DNA of 51,536 nucleotides from positions 1 through 51,536 of the forward strand of contig PIVU01000004.1 of NCBI GenBank assembly GCA_003354025.1. The letters are read 5' to 3'. Below the pieces are notes generated by a model. The model had not been told where the DNA came from, did not search any database, and saw only the letters and a program-made list of their open reading frames with translations. Below, one piece after another: positions 42,901-49,391 of the stretch (position 1 is its first letter; the number at the start of each line of letters is the position of its first letter). The DNA comes from Nitrospirota bacterium. GTDB taxonomy: Bacteria; Nitrospirota; Thermodesulfovibrionia; UBA6902. The translations under genes and the position numbers were made by a program.

Positions 42901-43346
42901 GGAGCCTGAACTGAGTTGAATAATTTACGGGAGAGGGTGTCTCTGTAAACAATATCTTGAGCCGGATGCCTGAATGAATCCGGCTGGAAGAGGTTCTTTA
43001 TTGTGATAAGCGTGCAGGTGACATGCTTGCAGTTAGTGTACGGTGTCCATGCCGGACAGTCACAGGATGTTAAGATGTCGCTGCCTGCCGAAGAAATATC
43101 TACGGAATAATGCCTGGTGCCGTATACCGTTGCCGTAAGAACGGAATAATCATCGCTCCATTCGAAGTCCATGAGATTATTCTTTTTATAATAATTAAAT
43201 CCCCGTTCAACATATTTCTTCGGGGCCATGGCATAAATAGAATTAGCCGGCAAAGATTCAAGGGCTTTAAATAGTTTTTTCTGATTAAGATTGATGATAT
43301 TATTTGACATAACAGGCTTCTGAGTTGCAACCTCTAATTTTATCAC
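39903..43346 (-). CDS. SNF2-family helicase with N-terminal SWIM zinc finger
   Basis: A 1147-aa protein. The SWIM motif C95-x-C97...C106-x-H108 lies near the N-terminus, as in bacterial SNF2 proteins linked to HepA/RapA-like helicases. A long middle region of unclear structure follows (about 120-660). The SNF2 ATPase has DDMGLGKTVQAI near 712, DEAQAIKN in motif II and SFNLAVTGTPLEN in motif III. The C-terminal helicase domain has FSQFTSFLDIL, SLKAGGQGLNL and the arginine motif SDRAHRIGQ. Probable role: ATP-dependent remodelling of nucleoprotein or RNA polymerase complexes. It has no functional link to the surrounding copper genes. Confidence 0.93.
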   Translation of the reverse strand: MIKLEVATQKPVMSNNIINLNQKKLFKALESLPANSIYAMAPKKYVERGFNYYKKNNLMDFEWSDDYSVLTATVYGTRHYSVDISSAGSDILTSCDCPAWTPYTNCKHVTCTLITIKNLFQPDSFRHPAQDIVYRDTLSRKLFNSVQAPVQDESIEYSIVLELSSFGCNISVLRNDQKAYPYMDGIPEELKQMISATYYRLSYFKKYLVSYGNKYPISLNTGEGKSAIEFDDSTPYSCITELDAGNKFVTARKFLMNKGKEVTNCIIEYDFIINFNTHKIGLIRDRSGWELWNNLMELTEHNNDYISDLPEESFRISTGKFKRIQIISPSLPSDEEKPDDLALKLKGRRCKPVKASHSYRATILPAKYNKDILIIKAACNLGGLMQSPSYNLFNFFVSLNNELSSFLRANKRKAFICRAFFNMLSAGTKTARLRAVKDALSDGDFNRPRIKREARRFLNDHLSIFLKKEKQLQLHEGKWITAPINKDKETALYKIPYEIFGWKIFNNIPDHDEMLVPARELHENLPLLYEKFKEHNIELFFKSSRVVESKWDFAFDANRLSGIDWFEIKPEIECDGKLIDESEWMEMLRNKSVVEKAGTVRIMDSNARRIFNIISSIYSTDQSSTTGAKGKEIVRVPRLQILDWIELRRSGVRVKLPPADEAIIERLGRFDKIEPRALPAKLKAKLRPYQKDGYYWLSFLYEHRFGACLADDMGLGKTVQAITLLGGIKERLVKFPTAFKPCAHLIVVPPSLLFNWENEINKFCPSLKIYMYTGNDREIAFEGHDIVLTTYGLVRRDIEKLKEIRFDVIIFDEAQAIKNIYADTTGAVRRLSSNFNLAVTGTPLENHVGEYYSIIDLVLPGLLGDYDKFKPLIKQDTSPVLDMIINRTKPFVLRRTKDKILKELPPKIENDIYLELTDKQKALYNKTVEQVKSRIDDAYKSKTSSQAKIIALTAILKLRQLCISPMLISDDIKEPSPKIDFLLTKLKELQDEGHSALVFSQFTSFLDILEKDLEKNKMDFLRLDGSTAVTKRKKLIETFQSGEGPSIFLLSLKAGGQGLNLTRASYVFHLDPWWNPAVENQASDRAHRIGQKNKVTITRILTHHTIEEKMMQLKKKKLVLYKAVMDDTTGSKKSLSISKSDFNYLLS

Positions 43347-43441
43347 ACTGGAAATGTTTCAGGGATATGTAACATTATGAAAACTGGCTCTTAGTGTAAT
43401 AGAGTGGGGCAAGTTTGCGTGTGTAATGGTTCTCTTGCTGT

Positions 43442-43478
43442 CCTCCTCATTGGCGAGGAGGGCCTGCCTGCCGGCAGG
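43442..43478. repeat. Two adjacent palindromes upstream of the helicase
   Basis: CCTCCTC (43442-43448) / GAGGAGG (43455-43461) forms one hairpin, and CCTGCCGGCAGG (43467-43478) is a perfect 12-bp palindrome. No T-run is adjacent. They resemble dispersed intergenic palindromes rather than operators. Confidence 0.4.
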
Positions 43479-43605
43479 GTTAGGGCAGATTTTACAATTC
43501 ATGAAAAATTCTATAGAAAATTAATTGAAATAGTTGTTTAATAAGAGCAAGATTGACTTTTTGTTGATTTAATTATTCAAAACCAAAAGAGAAAAGGAGG
43601 CCTTA

Positions 43606-44226
43606 ATGAAAAAAGCATTAATATTTTTATTCACATTAACACTACTATTTGTGAACATTGCATTTGCAACACACGAGACAGCCAAGCCGGCTGTGTTGTA
43701 TATGAGTGACGATGAACAGATCGCACTCGCACGGAGCGCCGCCCCGTCCTTCATATCAAGAGATGCTGCTATTATTATCTTAAACTGGGACGGCAAATTT
43801 AAAACAGTCCGTAAAGGCACAAACGGATTTACATGTTATTCAGACGTTGACAAAATAGACGTACCTGTGCCGTCATGTATGGATGAAGCGGCATTGCAGT
43901 GGTGGAACGATTTTATAAGCAGGAAGCCGAAACCTACCAACAAAATACCCGGAGTTGCTTACATGGCACAGGGTGCGCTGCGCTGGGAGAAAGAGGGGAA
44001 GATATTTATGGACTGGCATACACCGGGAACAAAGAGAGTGAAGGAACCACCTCACTGGCTGCTCTTCTGGCCTTTTGATCCTAAAAAGACTAAACTCCCA
44101 ACTTATCCCGGCAAGTTCGGCACATCAATAATGTATGAAGGGACTCCCTGGGTCCATATGATGATCTACCAGGACCCTATGTTGATGAATGTGAATGTGA
44201 ATGGGGATGTTCCCGATAAGAAATAG
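43606..44226 (+). CDS. Hypothetical exported protein, 206 aa
   Basis: I do not recognise the family. A signal peptide ends AFA near residue 22, with AGGAGG well placed before the ATG. The mature protein has a conserved-looking N-terminal part (YMSDDEQIALARSAAPSFIS), two Cys residues (C82, C94 region) that could form a disulfide, and a C-terminal Trp/Pro-rich part (PPHWLLFWPFDPKKTKLP; PWVHMMIYQDPM). It is a soluble periplasmic or surface protein. Its upstream region has only a degenerate TTCA pair near 43500 without a proper -10. A hairpin without T-run follows. Confidence 0.7.
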   Translation: MKKALIFLFTLTLLFVNIAFATHETAKPAVLYMSDDEQIALARSAAPSFISRDAAIIILNWDGKFKTVRKGTNGFTCYSDVDKIDVPVPSCMDEAALQWWNDFISRKPKPTNKIPGVAYMAQGALRWEKEGKIFMDWHTPGTKRVKEPPHWLLFWPFDPKKTKLPTYPGKFGTSIMYEGTPWVHMMIYQDPMLMNVNVNGDVPDKK

Positions 44227-44241
44227 ATAATATATGGGGTG

Positions 44242-44266
44242 AGCCGCTTGAATTGTTCAAGCGGCT
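44242..44266 (+). terminator. Perfect hairpin after the hypothetical exported protein
   Basis: AGCCGCTTGAA (44242-44252) and TTCAAGCGGCT (44256-44266) form an 11-bp perfect stem with a 3-base loop. No T-run follows, so termination strength is uncertain. Confidence 0.55.
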
Positions 44267-44320
44267 TAAACTATCCGTAATATACCTCCATAATTACCTC
44301 CTTTAGCTTGAGCGATTTTC

Positions 44321-44374
44321 TTCACAAATTATTCACTTTTTCTTCAATTTATCTTCAAACATGTTTGGTAATCT
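44321..44374 (+). promoter_or_regulatory. TTCA-repeat promoter of the frameshifted Met/Gly-rich gene
   Basis: Four perfect TTCA words at 44321, 44332, 44343 and 44354 have an exact 11-bp period; TAATCT (44369-44374) begins 15 bases after the last. The ATG is at 44423. Confidence 0.76.
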
Positions 44375-44422
44375 TTAATTAAAGAATAGAACTAATAAAC
44401 AGCGGGAAAAAGGAGGCTGAAA

Positions 44423-44829
44423 ATGAAAAAAAATTAATCGGAATAGCTTTAGTATCAATCCTTGCATTCGGTACACTGGCCTTTGCCCAGGGCATGGGCG
44501 GCCGGGGAGGCGGTCAGATGGGCGGCTCCAACAATGGCGGGCATATGATGGACCGGAACTCTGGCGGGCATATGGATGGGACTGGTTATGGCGGACACAT
44601 GGGCGGCCAGACAGGCCAAAGGTATGAAGAAGACCAGACGTTTCTTAATGAAACTGTTGATATAAGAAAAGAGCTACATGAAAAAAGGTTTGAATATGCA
44701 GAAGCTAACCGTGACCCCAACACAACAATTGGAACAATCAGGGCGCTTGAAAAAGAGATTTATGATTTAGAGAGACAGATTAATGAGAAGGCCCCTGCAA
44801 ATAGAAGAGGATACGGGCCCAATTACTAA
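44423..44829 (+). pseudogene. Exported Met/Gly-rich Spy-like protein with A8 frameshift near the start
   Basis: ATG 44423 has AGGAGG at ideal spacing, but the run of eight A (44426-44433) puts a TAA directly after it. With nine A the frame would read MKKKLIGIALVSILAFGTLA and continue as a signal peptide into the open frame ending at 44829. The mature protein has GHM/GG repeats (GGRGGGQMGG, GGHMDGTGYGGHMGGQ) and a C-terminal helical domain (ETVDIRKELHEKRFEYAEA) like that of the protein at 32358. The intact promoter and RBS argue for a functional gene with either a base-call error or polymerase slippage on the A-run. Confidence 0.75.
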
Positions 44830-44853
44830 AAGCATTCTTCACAAATCCCCTTG

Positions 44854-44889
44854 GAGCGGCCGGAGCATATCCGGCTGCTCTCCTTCCTT
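44854..44889 (+). terminator. Intrinsic terminator
   Basis: GAGCGGCCGGA (44854-44864) pairs with TCCGGCTGCTC (44870-44880) over 11 positions including one G-T pair, followed by the T-rich TCCTTCCTTTT. It is 25 bases after the stop of the Met/Gly-rich gene. Confidence 0.72.
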
Positions 44890-44925
44890 TTAGCAACTTA
44901 TATAATGATTAGTTCTCAAGAGGTA

Positions 44926-44957
44926 TTCACAATTTATTCATAATTAAATTTTATAAT
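44926..44957 (+). promoter_or_regulatory. TTCA-repeat promoter of the thioredoxin-like/NosL operon
   Basis: TTCA at 44926 and 44937 (11-bp period) is followed at the standard 15-base distance by a perfect TATAAT (44952-44957). The predicted start near 44964 leaves a short leader with GGAGG before ATG 44979. Confidence 0.75.
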
Positions 44958-44978
44958 ACTATAAATAATGGAGGAATA

Positions 44979-45506
44979 ATGGGAAAATTTATGAAAACAA
45001 TAATTATGCTTTCATTTATGCTGATCAGTGCTTGCGCGATGTCTGCCAATAAGCCTCATCACGAGGCGAATATGCCCGGAATGGATAAACAACCCGATTC
45101 CCAATATGCATGGAAAGTAAACTGGAACTCACTTGAGGAAGGCATGAAAAAATCGAAAGCAGAGGGGAAGCCCATGCTGGTTGACTTTGCAGTCCATGAA
45201 GGGTGTGAGCGCTGTGAATTCCTTCAGGCAAATGTATATAGCCGTGATACAATTGTGGACAGGATTAATAAAGACTTTATACCGATCTTTATAGACCTGG
45301 CCCAGACCTTGACTCCGGAAGAGAGGGCCCTTGGAGAGAAACATGAGTATCACGATGACTGTCTTCTTCTTTTTCTTGACCATAATGGAAAACCGATCTT
45401 TGATAAAGATGACGGGAAAATGTGTTTTGCGGATAATATAGAGCCTGAAGTTTTTATGGATTATCTTAACTACGTCACAAGTATGTACAACAATAAAAAA
45501 CAGTGA
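44979..45506 (+). CDS. Thioredoxin-like lipoprotein
   Basis: A 175-aa lipoprotein: lipobox LISAC near residue 19, then a His/Met-containing linker (HHEANMPGMDK). A thioredoxin-fold domain follows with KPMLVDFAVHEGCERCEFL; C-E-R-C is the redox motif. The domain resembles the DsbD-gamma/Thioredoxin_7 group. Unlike the two TGA-containing proteins nearby, it keeps Cys at both active positions. It is followed after 19 bases by a NosL-like gene, suggesting reduction of a copper-binding partner in the periplasm. Confidence 0.83.
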   Translation: MGKFMKTIIMLSFMLISACAMSANKPHHEANMPGMDKQPDSQYAWKVNWNSLEEGMKKSKAEGKPMLVDFAVHEGCERCEFLQANVYSRDTIVDRINKDFIPIFIDLAQTLTPEERALGEKHEYHDDCLLLFLDHNGKPIFDKDDGKMCFADNIEPEVFMDYLNYVTSMYNNKKQ

Positions 45507-45525
45507 ATAAGATTTCGATGAACTT

Positions 45526-46050
45526 ATGGCCAGACCAATAAAAAGATTTCCTATTGCAGTCCCGTTGATCTTCTGTCTTACTTTAGTTGGATTGATTATT
45601 TTATCAAGCCAGGATGTGCATGCCCACTTTGTAAAAGCTGCGGAAGATGAAATAAGCCCTGTATGCGGCATGCCACTTGATAAGCACCCTGACTGGGCCT
45701 CGGTTATCATGTTTAAAGACGGCAAACATGTGAAACTTCACAGCCCTAAAAATATGTTTGTTTTTTACTTTAACATGGGTAAATATGATAGCAAGCATAA
45801 GAAGCATGATATTTCCACAATGCATGTGATTGACTACTACTCTCGCAAAAATATTAAAGCCAAAGGAGCGTTTTATGTGCTCGGCTGCAATGTGACCGGT
45901 CCCATGGGAGATGATCTTATACCTCTTAAAGATAGAAACGCTGCAGAAAAATTCAGCGCAGAACATGGCGGAAAGATACTTGCCTTCGATGAGATTACCC
46001 CTGACGTGATTAATGATTTAAAGAATGTCACTCCTGATAATTCCCAATAA
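45526..46050 (+). CDS. nosL: NosL-family copper-binding protein
   Basis: A 174-aa protein with an N-terminal membrane anchor or signal (about 9-33). The NosL signature SPVCGMPLDKHPDWA near 47 supplies the Cys-Gly-Met Cu(I) ligand set, and GPMGDDLIPLKDRNAAEKF near 127 is the second conserved block. NosL is a copper chaperone for N2O reductase, but NosZ is not in the window. Here it may serve general periplasmic copper handling along with the thioredoxin-like lipoprotein in the same operon. Confidence 0.87.
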   Translation: MARPIKRFPIAVPLIFCLTLVGLIILSSQDVHAHFVKAAEDEISPVCGMPLDKHPDWASVIMFKDGKHVKLHSPKNMFVFYFNMGKYDSKHKKHDISTMHVIDYYSRKNIKAKGAFYVLGCNVTGPMGDDLIPLKDRNAAEKFSAEHGGKILAFDEITPDVINDLKNVTPDNSQ

Positions 46051-46104
46051 TCCCTGTTCTTTAATCTGTTAGTTAACCTTCCTGCTTTCGGATATTCACA
46101 TTAG

Positions 46105-46506
46105 ATGTATAATTACTATATGGATAAACGAAGTGTGTTTTCTAAACCTTTGCTTCTTGTACTACAAGCCTTTTTTGCATTGTTAATTATGGTATCTGCC
46201 TGTTCAGTTGCCCCTGAAGAAACAAATGTGAAGGATACAATAATAAAGCACTTTGAATCCCGAGGCTACAGGGTGGTCAAGCTTGAGATCACGGGGATTG
46301 AGAATTTCCCGCTCGGTAAAAGGGATTATATGGCTCCCAAGAAATACACCGTTGGGGTTCCACATATTGAACTGCTGAGAATCGATAGCAGTACTGGTCC
46401 GCATAGTTCACCGTTAACTTTTAAGAATGCCTCAGTAACTATTAGAAGTACGGACAAGTACGGGGTATGGATGATAGAGAATATTCAGGGGATACCTCTT
46501 ACTTAA
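46105..46506 (+). CDS. Small hypothetical lipoprotein
   Basis: A 133-aa product with a signal and lipobox MVSAC near residue 33. The start may be ATG 46105 or 46120; neither has a clear RBS. The mature part is a short alpha-beta domain (IIKHFESRGYRVVKLEITGI; YTVGVPHIELLRID) that I cannot assign to a family. It is 54 bases after nosL and may be in the same operon. It converges on the multicopper oxidase gene with only 27 bases between, without a visible terminator. Confidence 0.65.
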   Translation: MYNYYMDKRSVFSKPLLLVLQAFFALLIMVSACSVAPEETNVKDTIIKHFESRGYRVVKLEITGIENFPLGKRDYMAPKKYTVGVPHIELLRIDSSTGPHSSPLTFKNASVTIRSTDKYGVWMIENIQGIPLT

Positions 46507-46533
46507 AAAGAAAGTGATAATTTGCAGGCATTA

Positions 46534-48558
46534 TTAGTAACGTATATGTATGCCTGCTCCAAAGTCGTATTCAGAGTGGTGTTTCAGCATAGCGGAAAAG
46601 TATTTATTGATAGTCCAGCCTGCGCCTATTGCCCACTCTTCTTTAGACTCGCTGTCGTACTGAAATTCGCCTGTAACGTATAGACGGGCGGTAAGCTGCA
46701 GTTCATTTTCAAGAGATATTCTTGCATCTCCTTCAGTATCGAGCCATACCGTGCTTTCAAACATAAGCGGCAAGAGATACATAAAGCCGAAAATGCCGCG
46801 ATGCTCCTGTTCTCCGTCAGTTAACACGCCACCGGCAAAGGCCTGAAAGAAGCGGTTGAAATATCTTTCATATGTGAAGACCGCCTCATAATCATCATCC
46901 CATCCGGCCTCCCATGTGCCCCTCAATGTGTTTCGTGTATCTGCGGCAACTATCTGTCCCTCTGTTATCTGGGAAAGGATTGAGGCATCAGCCCAGGCGT
47001 ACCAGTGTTCTTTAAAAAGGTCCTTCCTGATAGCTGAAATTATCGGATCTAGTTCATCTCCTTCATAATGAACGATGCGTGCCATCCCGGCTTTCATGTG
47101 ATACAGGAGATGGCAGTGGAAAAACCAGTCCTGCTGTTCGTTTGCGTAAAACTCTATTACCCTCGTTCCGAGTGGAGGGACGTCCACAGTATGTTTCAGA
47201 GGTGAGTAGTCTCCGTGCTTATTGACTACCCTGAAAAAATGGCCGTGCAGGTGCATAGGGTGGTGCATCATTGTTTTATTAACCATAATGAAACGGACAT
47301 TCTCACCGCGATTAATCCTGATCATGTCAGCTTCATTTAATGTCTTGCCGTTCAATGACCAGACATAGCGTTCCATGTCACCTGTAAGCTCCAGTCTTAC
47401 TTCCCGTACTTCATGATCTTCGGACAGTGCTGTTGATGCCGGAGACTTAAGATTGTCATAGGGAGCCATTGGGCGTTTATTCATCGGCATTTTCATCATG
47501 CCGACTTCATGAGACATTCCCTTCATGGCACTGCCTTCTTTGCCATGACCTGCATGCATTTTGTAAAGATTCGGCTGAGGGACATTTTCTGCTGATACCC
47601 GTTCCCCCTGGCCTATGAAAAGCGAAGTATAACCCGAACCGTCCTGTGCTGTTGCACGGAATTCATACGCTCCATTTTCAGGAATCTTTATGATTACATC
47701 ATAGGTCTCCGCTATTGCGATAAGGAATCTGCCCGTATGCATTGGCTTCACATCTACACCATCGGCTGAAATGACTTTCATATGTCCTCCGGCAAACTGT
47801 ACATAAAAGTATGTTGATGCAGCTGCATTAATGATCCTCAGCCGGATGGTCTGGCCCAGCTGTGCATTGAGTTCTGATGAAGTTTGTCCATTAATAATGA
47901 ATGCATCGTAAGCAACATCCGAAATGTCCATGGGCGGCATGCGCATCCATGAGCGATTGATCACATTACCGAGGGCATTTTCTTGCAGAGCTCCGGAGAT
48001 ACTTTGCATTGACCCCTTTTTTAGTGAATAGTAATCATTCCCGCTTTTAAGAGTGCGGAGGATCTCATCGGGATTCTCATTGGTCCAGTCGGACAGTACG
48101 ACAACATGGTCAAGGTCGGTTTGTATTCTGGAAACAGCCGGTTCAATAACAATGGAGCCAAATACTCCCTTCTGCTCCTGAAGACCGGTGTGAGAGTGAT
48201 ACCAATACGTTCCTGAATGTTTTATGGGGAACTCATATGTGAATGTTGTGCCTGACAATATTGGCGGAGTCGTAACATATGGAACACCGTCTTGAAGATT
48301 CGGCAGTAAAATACCGTGCCAGTGAATGGAAGTCTCCATTTCCATTTCATTCTTGACATGGATTCTTGCGACATCGCCTTCTTTGAAGCGGAGAGTAGGA
48401 CCGGGAATTGACTCATTAATGGTCATGGCCTGTACATCAGTCCCTGTGAAATTTACGCTCTGGTTACGTATAACCAGACTATATTCTCTTTCTGATGCTG
48501 AGGCAATAATGCTGACAATAAGAAAACATAATGTAAAAAAGATGGTTCTTGTTTTCAT
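46534..48558 (-). CDS. Multicopper oxidase fused to a CopB-like outer-membrane barrel segment
   Basis: A 674-aa protein. A Sec signal (about 1-22, no twin Arg) leads into cupredoxin domains with all four copper motifs: HWHG (79-82), WYHSH (119-123), HPMHLHGHFF (around 435) and HCHLLYHM (around 485). A Met-rich stretch lies near 335-370, as in CopA/CueO. Residues about 519-674 are not oxidase: LMFESTVWLDTEGDARISLE, NELQLTARLYVTGEFQYDS and a terminal GAGIHIRY match CopB-type outer-membrane proteins. Likely role: periplasmic Cu(I) oxidation. RBS GGGGAG precedes the ATG. Confidence 0.88.
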   Translation of the reverse strand: MKTRTIFFTLCFLIVSIIASASEREYSLVIRNQSVNFTGTDVQAMTINESIPGPTLRFKEGDVARIHVKNEMEMETSIHWHGILLPNLQDGVPYVTTPPILSGTTFTYEFPIKHSGTYWYHSHTGLQEQKGVFGSIVIEPAVSRIQTDLDHVVVLSDWTNENPDEILRTLKSGNDYYSLKKGSMQSISGALQENALGNVINRSWMRMPPMDISDVAYDAFIINGQTSSELNAQLGQTIRLRIINAAASTYFYVQFAGGHMKVISADGVDVKPMHTGRFLIAIAETYDVIIKIPENGAYEFRATAQDGSGYTSLFIGQGERVSAENVPQPNLYKMHAGHGKEGSAMKGMSHEVGMMKMPMNKRPMAPYDNLKSPASTALSEDHEVREVRLELTGDMERYVWSLNGKTLNEADMIRINRGENVRFIMVNKTMMHHPMHLHGHFFRVVNKHGDYSPLKHTVDVPPLGTRVIEFYANEQQDWFFHCHLLYHMKAGMARIVHYEGDELDPIISAIRKDLFKEHWYAWADASILSQITEGQIVAADTRNTLRGTWEAGWDDDYEAVFTYERYFNRFFQAFAGGVLTDGEQEHRGIFGFMYLLPLMFESTVWLDTEGDARISLENELQLTARLYVTGEFQYDSESKEEWAIGAGWTINKYFSAMLKHHSEYDFGAGIHIRY

Positions 48559-48687
48559 TGTAATCTCCCCGGGAGCTTTAACAAATATTGTTTATGAGAA
48601 TATTATTGTTGATTTTTAAGGGATTTACAACTGAATTATAACAATGCAAACCAACCCTAATAGCACAACATATTAATTTTATAATTT

Positions 48688-48730
48688 TTCAGGCCTTCTT
48701 CACATTGTCTTCAAACTTATCAGGTACCTT
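48688..48730 (+). promoter_or_regulatory. TTCA-repeat promoter of the YtkA/CusC/CusB efflux operon
   Basis: TTCA at 48688, 48699 and 48710 has an exact 11-bp period, followed at 15 bases by TACCTT (48725-48730). The next long gene starts only at 48987, implying an untranslated leader of about 250 bases. Confidence 0.7.
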
Positions 48731-48986
48731 ATAACAAGGATAAAACACATATGCCGCAGAACCGCTTGAGAAAACTGATCGTTAAGCAACGTGAAGTAGA
48801 CATACAACTTAGAGGTTGAAGCGGAGGTTGAGTTGGTCACAGAATTAAGGAGAACCTGTTGAATATCTTCAATAAAAGCCTGCCTTAATCATAAGGACCA
48901 GTTAACTGAACATTAAAATAGTGGTTTTTAAACAAAATTCATGAGAATTTTGAACAAGCGATTTGCGTCAAAAAAAGGAGAGAGGA
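48731..48986 (+). other. Long leader region before the efflux operon
   Basis: About 250 bases of predicted 5' untranslated RNA. A 22-codon frame opens at ATG 48751 (ends 48819), with AAGGA ten bases upstream, and a shorter one opens at TTG 48859 behind AAGGAG. Neither encodes anything recognisable. I see no T-tract terminator or known riboswitch core. Confidence 0.35.
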
Positions 48987-49370
48987 ATGAGAAGGTTATT
49001 GATTATCCTAACCGGAATTATGATTTTGATGGGGAGCACTTATGCGTACAGTTTTAATGGAGAATTTAATTCAAGTGATATGAAAGTAAAAACCTCAACG
49101 GAAAATAGTCCTCTTAAAGTCGGAGATAATGCTGTTACTATCGAGCTGATCGATGCAAAGGGTGCAACTATTAAAGATGCAGAAGTTTCTGTTTATTTTT
49201 TCATGCCGTCAATGCCGGCGATGAATTATGAGGTAACGTCTTCGCTGGATGGAGAGAAGTATGCAGCAGTTATTAAACCGACAATGCCCGGAAAGTGGGC
49301 GGCTGACATAAAGGTGAAAAAAGCCGGAGGAGAGGAAAGCAAGGTCCAGGTTGATTTTGAGGCCAGGTAA
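48987..49370 (+). CDS. Exported YtkA/FixH-like domain protein
   Basis: From ATG 48987, behind AGGAGAG, the product is 127 aa. A signal peptide ends AYA near residue 19. The mature part is a YtkA/FixH-like Ig fold (LKVGDNAVTIELIDAKGATI; VYFFMPSMPAMNYE; MPGKWAADIKVKKAGGEE) with several exposed Met residues. Such proteins commonly precede CusCBA-type RND operons and may bind copper or support the adaptor. The efflux genes follow after 21 bases. Confidence 0.85.
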   Translation: MRRLLIILTGIMILMGSTYAYSFNGEFNSSDMKVKTSTENSPLKVGDNAVTIELIDAKGATIKDAEVSVYFFMPSMPAMNYEVTSSLDGEKYAAVIKPTMPGKWAADIKVKKAGGEESKVQVDFEAR

Positions 49371-49391
49371 TAAGACTCCTCTGGAGATATT

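Noticed and set aside
43501-43530. TTCATGAAAAA/TTCTATAGAAA as another regulon site before the 206-aa protein
   Set aside because: The second unit is degenerate and no TA-starting hexamer lies 15 bases on; it may be chance in AT-rich DNA.
48688-48730. TTCA repeats as promoter of the leftward multicopper oxidase
   Set aside because: All units and the -10 face right. The leftward stretch 48559-48687 has only a single TTCA without a spaced partner or a proper -10.
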